A stretch of DNA of 5,331 bases from Candidatus Pullichristensenella stercoripullorum (GTDB taxonomy: Bacteria; Bacillota; Clostridia; Christensenellales; Aristaeellaceae): positions 1 through 5,331 of the forward strand of contig DVGE01000004.1 in assembly GCA_018712885.1 (NCBI GenBank), written 5' to 3'. Positions 1-4,213 of this stretch are shown here, piece by piece. The position numbers and the translations under genes are program-made. Positions within the stretch are counted from its first letter, which is position 1; each line of letters starts with the position of its first letter. The notes beneath the pieces were generated by a model, which saw only the letters and a program-made list of their open reading frames with translations, ran no database searches and was not told the DNA's origin.

Positions 1-840
1 ACAAGGCCCAGCACCATGGAGGAACTGATCCGCATCTCCGGCCTTTCCCACGGCACGGACGTGTGGGTGGGCAACACGCAGGATCTCGTCCACGCCGGCG
101 TGCCGCTGAGCGAGTGCATCTGCACGCGCGATGACATCATGAACGCCCTCATCGACTTTGGCGTCGATTCCGAAATCGCCTTCAAGACCATGGAATCCGT
201 GCGCAAGGGCAAGGGCCTGCAGCCGTTCATGGAGGAGGCCATTGAGGCCGTGGACGCGCCGGACTGGTACATCGGCAGCTGCAAGAAGATCAAGTACATG
301 TTCCCCAAGGCGCACGCCGTGGCCTACGTCACCATGGGTCTGCGCATCGCTTACTTCAAAATTTACTACCCGGCGGCCTACTACGCCTGCTACCTGATGC
401 GCAACGCCGACGCCTTCGACGGTTCGCGCATGGTCACTTCCAACGTGGACGTGCTGCGCTCGATGATCGAGGAGATCAACGGCCTCGAGCGCTCCGAGCG
501 CGAGCGCAAGGACGATGAAGTGGCCATCCTCGAGATACTCATCGAGATGAACCTGCGCGGCGTCCACCTGCGCCCCGTGGACATGTACCGCTCGGCGGTG
601 ACGGATTTCCTTCTCGAGGAGGATGGCAGCATCCTTCCGCCGCTCACCTCCCTGCCGGGCGTGGGCCAGCAGGCCGCCGAAGCCTTCGCCGCCGCCCGCG
701 AGGGCGCGCCGTTCATCTCGCAGGACGACATGCTGCGTCGCAAGGCCCCCAAGACCGTCGTCGAGGCCCTGCGCGCCGCCGGCTGCCTCCAGGGGCTTCC
801 CGAGACCAGCCAGGTCTCGCTGTTTGAATTTGGCGTATAG
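1..840 (+). CDS. polC: DNA polymerase III PolC-type alpha subunit, C-terminal part (5' end outside window)
   Basis: This is the C-terminal 279 residues of the Gram-positive replicative DNA polymerase PolC, the polymerase with built-in 3'-5' exonuclease that works at the fork in the cytoplasm. The reading frame is open from base 1, and the residues before the first ATG (position 16) fit PolC, so the gene continues upstream. Recognisable PolC blocks (numbered from base 1) are GLSHGTDVW (14-22), the CRDDIM-like TRDDIM, MESVRKGKGL, and CKKIKYMFPKAHAVAYV around residues 93-110. A helix-hairpin-helix-like LPGVG (218-222) follows. The end carries QVSLF (271-275), matching the sliding-clamp binding motif at the PolC C-terminus of Bacillus (QLSLF, from memory). 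Here four more residues, EFGV, follow that motif. The catalytic and exonuclease domains are not in view. The next gene begins 11 bases after the stop. Confidence 0.97.
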   Translation, partial: TRPSTMEELIRISGLSHGTDVWVGNTQDLVHAGVPLSECICTRDDIMNALIDFGVDSEIAFKTMESVRKGKGLQPFMEEAIEAVDAPDWYIGSCKKIKYMFPKAHAVAYVTMGLRIAYFKIYYPAAYYACYLMRNADAFDGSRMVTSNVDVLRSMIEEINGLERSERERKDDEVAILEILIEMNLRGVHLRPVDMYRSAVTDFLLEEDGSILPPLTSLPGVGQQAAEAFAAAREGAPFISQDDMLRRKAPKTVVEALRAAGCLQGLPETSQVSLFEFGV

Positions 841-845
841 GAGGG
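839..845 (+). promoter_or_regulatory. Shine-Dalgarno overlapping the polC stop codon
   Basis: AGGAGGG begins on the second base of the polC TAG stop (838-840). It sits 7 bases before the ATG at 852 when measured from AGGAGG, but directly against the ATG at 846. This spacing decides the start of the next gene in favour of 852. The overlap with the upstream stop suggests translational coupling to polC. Confidence 0.85.
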
Positions 846-851
846 ATGGAT

Positions 852-1370
852 ATGCCCAAAGTTGATTATGCGCAAGTCAGAACGTGGATGGAACATTTGG
901 AAGAGGACTGCGCCCTTGAGGAACAGGAAGAGGCCGTGCGTGGCCTGATCGAATACGTACAGCATGACGAACGACGGGAGATGAGCTTTCTTCAGCGGAT
1001 ATTTCTCGGAGGCGATCTTCACAGCTTCACGAGGCACAACGCCGCCTGCGTCGTCGCCGCTCTGGACGACGACATCATCGAATACTACGCGCCCCTGTGT
1101 CTGGACTGGCTCTGGGATGTGAACTGGCCCGGCGCGGAGATCATCTTCGACCGCCTGACCATCGTGCGTGGCGACTATGTGGACGCGATGATCGAGCGCG
1201 CCCTGCATGTCTGCGATCGCTACGACTGCGCCCCGCACCCGGAGATGTGGCGGGACACGCTCAAAGACCTGCAAAAGCGTCGCGCCGCCTACAAGAGCGG
1301 CCATCCCCTGCGGGGCTATTCCCGCTGTGTGGACGTCGGCTACCGCGAAGACGCGGACGCCAGACCCTGA
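852..1370 (+). CDS. Small DUF5071-like protein of unknown function, coupled to polC
   Basis: This is a soluble 172-residue protein with no signal peptide or membrane segment, so it is probably cytoplasmic. It is rich in Trp, Asp, Glu and Arg and looks mostly helical. The best landmark is WLWDVNWPGA at residues 86-95, preceded by YYAPLCLD. It resembles the W-L-Q-D-x-N-W-P-x-A signature I recall for DUF5071, a family of unknown function with HEAT-like helices. That family is usually somewhat shorter (about 120-150 residues), and here extra residues lie at the N-terminus. The ATG at 852 is chosen over the in-frame ATG at 846 because only 852 has proper spacing from the AGGAGG. The stop-overlapping ribosome site suggests co-expression with polC, but co-transcription does not prove a replication role. 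Its gene status is secure; the family assignment rests on one motif and is tentative. Confidence 0.85.
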   Translation: MPKVDYAQVRTWMEHLEEDCALEEQEEAVRGLIEYVQHDERREMSFLQRIFLGGDLHSFTRHNAACVVAALDDDIIEYYAPLCLDWLWDVNWPGAEIIFDRLTIVRGDYVDAMIERALHVCDRYDCAPHPEMWRDTLKDLQKRRAAYKSGHPLRGYSRCVDVGYREDADARP

Positions 1371-1378
1371 CGCCCCAT

Positions 1379-1413
1379 CCGCCCCACGCCGCAAGTGCGG
1401 GACGCGGTTTTTT
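1379..1413 (+). terminator. Possible weak intrinsic terminator after the polC unit
   Basis: CCGC-AAGT-GCGG (1389-1400) forms a short hairpin. An outer CCGC (1379-1382) can pair with GCGG (1404-1407), which is followed directly by six T (1408-1413). The stem is broken by an internal loop, so this is a weak candidate. It lies 9 bases after the stop codon, the expected place for a terminator. Confidence 0.4.
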
Positions 1414-1472
1414 CCGCCTTTTGCCACAAAAACGTCCAAATGGAACGGGAACTCTTTCCGCTTCCCCGCGTC

Positions 1473-1502
1473 TATATATACATCAGAGCAATATGCCATA
1501 AT
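1473..1502 (+). promoter_or_regulatory. AT-rich putative promoter of the Cys/His-rich gene
   Basis: An AT-rich island in otherwise GC-rich DNA contains TATATATA (1473-1480) and CATAAT (1497-1502), which is one base from the -10 consensus and 30 bases before the start codon. I find no good -35 element at 16-18 bases from either. The position is right, but the exact elements are uncertain. Confidence 0.3.
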
Positions 1503-1519
1503 GTGGTTGGGGAACCATT

Positions 1520-1526
1520 GGAGGTG
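1520..1526 (+). promoter_or_regulatory. Shine-Dalgarno of the Cys/His-rich gene
   Basis: GGAGGTG lies 7 bases (from GGAGG) before the ATG at 1532 and 10 before a second in-frame ATG at 1535. The first ATG is slightly preferred. The choice only adds or removes one Met before the Lys-Lys of the signal peptide. Confidence 0.8.
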
Positions 1527-1531
1527 GAAAA

Positions 1532-2698
1532 ATGATGAAAAAACTGCTCTGTATCTGTCTTGTGTTGCTGCTGGCGCTGGGCGGCGCGGCGCTTTCCGAG
1601 GCCGTCATCGGCGGCGCAGACGGCCCGACGTCCATCCTTGTAGGCTCGCAGCCCCTTGCGCCCGGAGAGCGCTATGTGCTCATCGCCCGCGAGGAAGAAA
1701 ATGGCGCTTACAGTTATGCGCTCGTAGGCGCGGGCGATGGCGCGGAGGCCATGACCCTTTTGGGCGGCGCGACGGGCACGAACGCCCAGCGCATCGCCGC
1801 CTTTGAGCGCGTCGCCGCGGCGCTTCAGCCGGCGGTGACGCTCGCGGCCGGAGACGACCCGCTCGCCATTTCCGCTACGCAGAGCGGCGGCATCGCCTTC
1901 AGCGTCGGCCTGCAAACGCTCGTGGAATTGGAGGGCGGCGAAGCCTTCGCCATCGTCACCGGCAGCTTTGCCGAAAACGCGCCCAGCGTCGCCGACGGCT
2001 GCGATGTGTATATCTGGGACAGGAGCGGCACGCACGCCTATGGAGAGAGCAGCACCGTGGGAGAGACCGTCAGCGTCTGTCCCCACTGCGGCCGGCCGGA
2101 CGACGGCTCCGCCAGGCACCGCAGGCTCATCAGCGACTACTGCGAGGAGGGGCATACCCAGTGCATGGGCGATCCGGAACACTACTGCGACCCGGCGGAC
2201 GGCGGCTGCGGCCAGCATTATGCCTGCTCACATTCCAACAGCCACACCCGCTGCATCAAGTGCGGCAAGCTCTGGTGCTATAAGGAGCACGGCGACCACA
2301 AGGAGCTGGCCTGCGGGCACCGCGGCTGCGAGGTCTACGGCGAGGAAGAGAAGCACGCCCAGTGCGAGGCCTGCTCGGGCTACCTCTGCGACGGCAAGGA
2401 TCACGGCGCCGCGCCCTGCGGGATCAAGGGGCATTTGAACTGCGACGGCAAGGACCACAGCGCCGCAGCCTGCGGCGTGGAAGGCCACTGCAACTGCGAC
2501 GGCAGGGATCATAGCCTCGCGCCCTGCGGCGAGCACTTCGCCTGCGCGGAGGGCTATGACGCGGCGCAGCACAGCCTGTGCCTTACCTGCGGCGGCTACC
2601 TCTGCGATGGGCAGGATCATCTGCACGCCGAGCCCGAGGCCACGCAGCCGCCGGCCACGGAGCCTCCGGCCCAGGAAGGCACGCCGGAAGCGGCGTAA
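1532..2698 (+). CDS. Secreted Cys/His-rich repeat protein with IGGADGPT motif, function unknown
   Basis: This is a 388-residue exported protein. The N-terminus MMKKLL followed by a Leu-rich core is a clear signal peptide, and cleavage after SEA (residue 24) is plausible. The mature chain would then begin with VIGGADGPTSILV (25-37). That motif is known from the beta subunit of sodium-pumping decarboxylases (OadB family), but nothing else here resembles that membrane protein. Residues about 38-175 look like a small alpha/beta domain I do not recognise. From CPHC (183-186) to CDGQDH (358-363) there are 25 Cys and 20 His. They lie in CxxC pairs such as CIKCG, CEACSGYLC and CLTCGGYLC, plus an 18-residue repeat (CDGKDHxAAxCGxxGHxN). 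Metal binding is an inference from this composition. The tail is Pro/Glu/Thr/Ala-rich, with no LPxTG and no membrane anchor, so the protein is likely released or loosely held. It is probably monocistronic, ending at a strong terminator. Confidence 0.93.
   Translation: MMKKLLCICLVLLLALGGAALSEAVIGGADGPTSILVGSQPLAPGERYVLIAREEENGAYSYALVGAGDGAEAMTLLGGATGTNAQRIAAFERVAAALQPAVTLAAGDDPLAISATQSGGIAFSVGLQTLVELEGGEAFAIVTGSFAENAPSVADGCDVYIWDRSGTHAYGESSTVGETVSVCPHCGRPDDGSARHRRLISDYCEEGHTQCMGDPEHYCDPADGGCGQHYACSHSNSHTRCIKCGKLWCYKEHGDHKELACGHRGCEVYGEEEKHAQCEACSGYLCDGKDHGAAPCGIKGHLNCDGKDHSAAACGVEGHCNCDGRDHSLAPCGEHFACAEGYDAAQHSLCLTCGGYLCDGQDHLHAEPEATQPPATEPPAQEGTPEAA
2387..2530 (+). repeat. 54-bp in-frame tandem repeat (18-residue CDGKDH unit)
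   Basis: Two full copies start at 2387 and 2441 and a partial third at 2495, each opening with TGCGACGGCA. They encode CDGKDHGAAPCGIKGHLN, CDGKDHSAAACGVEGHCN, then CDGRDHSLAPCGEH (residues 286, 304 and 322 onward). A lone CDGQDH returns at 2603 (residue 358), after a CxxCGGYL that mirrors the CxxCSGYL before the first copy. DNA copies differ mostly at synonymous or conservative sites, so the array is moderately old and protein-level constraint is likely. Confidence 0.88.
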
Positions 2699-2717
2699 AG
2701 TTACGATCAAAGCGGCA

Positions 2718-2744
2718 GGGGGAGCCGCGGGGAATGGGATGGGG
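2718..2744 (+). other. Canonical G-quadruplex motif in the 3' untranslated region
   Basis: Four G-runs on the coding strand, GGGGG (2718-2722), GGGG (2729-2732), GGG (2736-2738) and GGGG (2741-2744), are separated by loops of 6, 3 and 2 bases. This satisfies the standard four-tract G3 with loops of 1-7 rule. It starts 19 bases after the stop codon and abuts the terminator stem. A competing hairpin, GCGGC (2712-2716) with GCCGC (2724-2728), would enclose the first G-run in its loop. Whether either forms is unknown. Confidence 0.55.
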
Positions 2745-2772
2745 AGCGCGCCCGCGAGGGCGCGCTTGTTTT
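2745..2772 (+). terminator. Strong intrinsic terminator
   Basis: A perfect 9-bp stem, AGCGCGCCC (2745-2753) with GGGCGCGCT (2758-2766), is closed by the GNRA-type loop GCGA. It is followed by TGTTTT (2767-2772). It lies about 46 bases after the stop of the Cys/His-rich gene and separates it from the paralog operon. Confidence 0.92.
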
Positions 2773-2803
2773 ATGATATTCGATAAAATTATATTGCCTT
2801 TTG

Positions 2804-2832
2804 TTGACAAGCGGCGCACGGTCAGCTATAAT
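2804..2832 (+). promoter_or_regulatory. Perfect-consensus housekeeping sigma promoter of the paralog operon
   Basis: TTGACA (2804-2809) and TATAAT (2827-2832) are both exact consensus, with the optimal 17-bp spacer. The AT-rich stretch 2769-2803 upstream could act as an UP element. Transcription should start near 2838-2840, leaving a leader of only about 25 bases before the chosen start codon. I see no obvious operator palindrome over the core promoter, so expression is probably high and constitutive, which is an inference. Confidence 0.93.
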
Positions 2833-2863
2833 GAAAGAAAACGGAATGGAATGGGGGATGGGT

Positions 2864-4177
2864 GTGAAGCGGTCAGTCGCTCTGTTTCTCTGTTTGCTGT
2901 TGTTCTTGGGCGTCGCGCGGGCCGACGCCCTGCGCCCTCGCCGCGATGACATAAAAGAGATCGCCGCGGGGCCGGCAGCGTCGTCTCTTGCGGAAATAGA
3001 AGCCGTCGAGCCGGAAACGCCGCCCGTGGCGGAAGCGGAGACGCTCGGCAGCGTCCACGGCCGCTTTTCCATCGCCAGAGGGCTGGAGGCGCGAAACTGG
3101 GAATTTGAAGCGACGCTGACGCGCCGGGAACTGCCCCAGACCTCCGGGGAGGGCGAGGCGGAACTGCGCCTGGAAGCGTGGGCGGAGCCCGCGCAGGAAG
3201 GGGATGTGCGCGTCGAACTTTCCTTCTGGGGCCTCGCGGACCGCGGCATATTGACCGACACGGCGGACGACGCCTGCCCGGTCGCCATATGCGGCCTGCG
3301 CTGCGTGGATACGCAGAGCGGCGAGGCGCGCGCGCACTACATGCTGGAACTGCAAAGCGACGAGACGCTTTCCCTGTGCGACGAGCTGCGCGGGGAGGAA
3401 CTGTGGCGCGCGCAGCTCCCCTATGGGACGGCCTTTTTGCTCTCGGCATACGATGCCGATCTGACCCTCGACGGCGCGGCATTCGCGCTCATGATGGTCA
3501 GCATGGGCTATCTATGGCCGCTTTCCGACGCCTTTCGACCCTTAAGCGATGGCGGCGAGGTCACCATCGCCCTGCGCGAGCTGCTCATGCCATTTTCGCG
3601 GATGTTTGGCCTCAGCCTTGTCGAATTGTTCCCGCCCTCGGACATCGCGCCGGACAGCGCACAGCTCTCCCGCACGCTTGCCCACCTCCTGCGCGGCGAA
3701 GTGACGATCACACCCACGGACGGGGGCCTCTCCGCCGTCTATTACAGCGAGGGCAGTCCGGAACTCTCCGATGCGAAGCTGGAAGCAGAGCTGGACGAAA
3801 GCGGCCTGCGCGCCCGCCTCTATGAAAACACGGAAAACGGCTACGCCGCCGTCGCCCGCGCCGATCTCACCGCGCTGGACGACGGCCTGCGCCTCCGCGC
3901 GGAGGACTACGCGCATGGCGGCTTTTTCTATCTCGATGTGAATATGCCCGCATACGAAGACGCACAGATGTGTAGCCTCACGGCGCTGATGAGCGCCTCG
4001 CCCCGCGCGGATGGCCCCGTCCAGCACGCACGGCTCGAATGGAGCCGCGTACCCGATGCAGACGCGCAGCTTATGCGCCCCGATGCCCCGATGCCCTGCT
4101 CCGCCTCGCTCATCCTCAGCGGCGAGGAAGGACCGACGCGGTTCAGCCTCTTTTTTGAGGAGACCTTCAGCGATTGA
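2864..4177 (+). CDS. Secreted acidic protein with LRPRR motif, paralog 1, function unknown
   Basis: This is an exported protein of 437 residues. MKRSVALFLCLLLFLGVARA is a typical signal peptide with cleavage expected after ARA (residue 20). LRPRRDD follows at 23-29, then an acidic Ala/Glu/Pro linker to about residue 60. The rest (about 62-437) is an acidic domain, probably rich in beta strands, that I do not recognise. Markers shared with the next gene are GRFSI (66-70), LQSD (163-166), DELRG (173-177), LRE (237-239) and TPT (283-285). No catalytic motif is visible, and no lipobox or anchor. The GTG at 2864 is chosen because it gives exactly the MKR start and LRPRR offset of the paralog. Earlier in-frame starts at 2801 and 2831 lie inside or before the promoter and cannot be used. 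The ATG at 2858 (two codons longer) remains possible. Ribosome site is weak (GGGGG, 2853-2857). It is first in an operon with the gene 36 bases downstream. Confidence 0.9.
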   Translation: MKRSVALFLCLLLFLGVARADALRPRRDDIKEIAAGPAASSLAEIEAVEPETPPVAEAETLGSVHGRFSIARGLEARNWEFEATLTRRELPQTSGEGEAELRLEAWAEPAQEGDVRVELSFWGLADRGILTDTADDACPVAICGLRCVDTQSGEARAHYMLELQSDETLSLCDELRGEELWRAQLPYGTAFLLSAYDADLTLDGAAFALMMVSMGYLWPLSDAFRPLSDGGEVTIALRELLMPFSRMFGLSLVELFPPSDIAPDSAQLSRTLAHLLRGEVTITPTDGGLSAVYYSEGSPELSDAKLEAELDESGLRARLYENTENGYAAVARADLTALDDGLRLRAEDYAHGGFFYLDVNMPAYEDAQMCSLTALMSASPRADGPVQHARLEWSRVPDADAQLMRPDAPMPCSASLILSGEEGPTRFSLFFEETFSD

Positions 4178-4198
4178 CGCTCCCGCGCGACCGAACGG

Positions 4199-4206
4199 AA
4201 AGGAGA
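4199..4206 (+). promoter_or_regulatory. Shine-Dalgarno of paralog 2
   Basis: AAAGGAGA ends its GGAG core at 4205, 8 bases before the ATG at 4214 but only 2 before the in-frame ATG at 4208. This favours 4214, which gives the same MKR N-terminus as paralog 1. Confidence 0.8.
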
Positions 4207-4213
4207 AATGACC

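Larger units (their letters stand above)
1371..1531. other. Intergenic region between the polC unit and the Cys/His-rich gene
   Basis: This stretch of 161 bases has no supportable coding sequence. Its first part is GC-rich with short hairpins and T-runs, a possible terminator. The part around 1471-1502 is AT-rich (TCTATATATA, then GCCATAATG) and is the likely promoter zone of the next gene. Other short complementary arms (TTTTG at 1419-1423 with CAAAA at 1427-1431; GGACG at 1400-1404 with CGTCC at 1433-1437) could form alternative RNA folds, but I cannot say they matter. Confidence 0.6.

Noticed and set aside
1421..1426. TTGCCA as a -35 element for the Cys/His-rich gene
   Set aside because: No -10-like sequence lies 16-18 bases downstream (AACGGG region), so it does not form a promoter.
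390..1499. Long minus-strand open frame (369 codons) across polC and the following gene
   Set aside because: It lies antisense to the certain polC coding sequence and shows no domain or ribosome site; it is a composition shadow.
1472..2218. Minus-strand open frame (248 codons) opposite the Cys/His-rich gene
   Set aside because: The forward frame has a signal peptide, a good ribosome site, and protein-level repeats; the antisense frame has none.
2387..2548. Regular 54-bp repeats considered as a CRISPR-like array
   Set aside because: Units are contiguous, in frame, lack spacers and encode a Cys/His peptide repeat.
4147..4160. CCTC-TTTTTT-GAGG hairpin near the end of paralog 1, considered as a terminator
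   Set aside because: It has only a 4-bp stem with the T-run in the loop rather than after the stem, and it lies inside the coding sequence ahead of a closely spaced operon partner.
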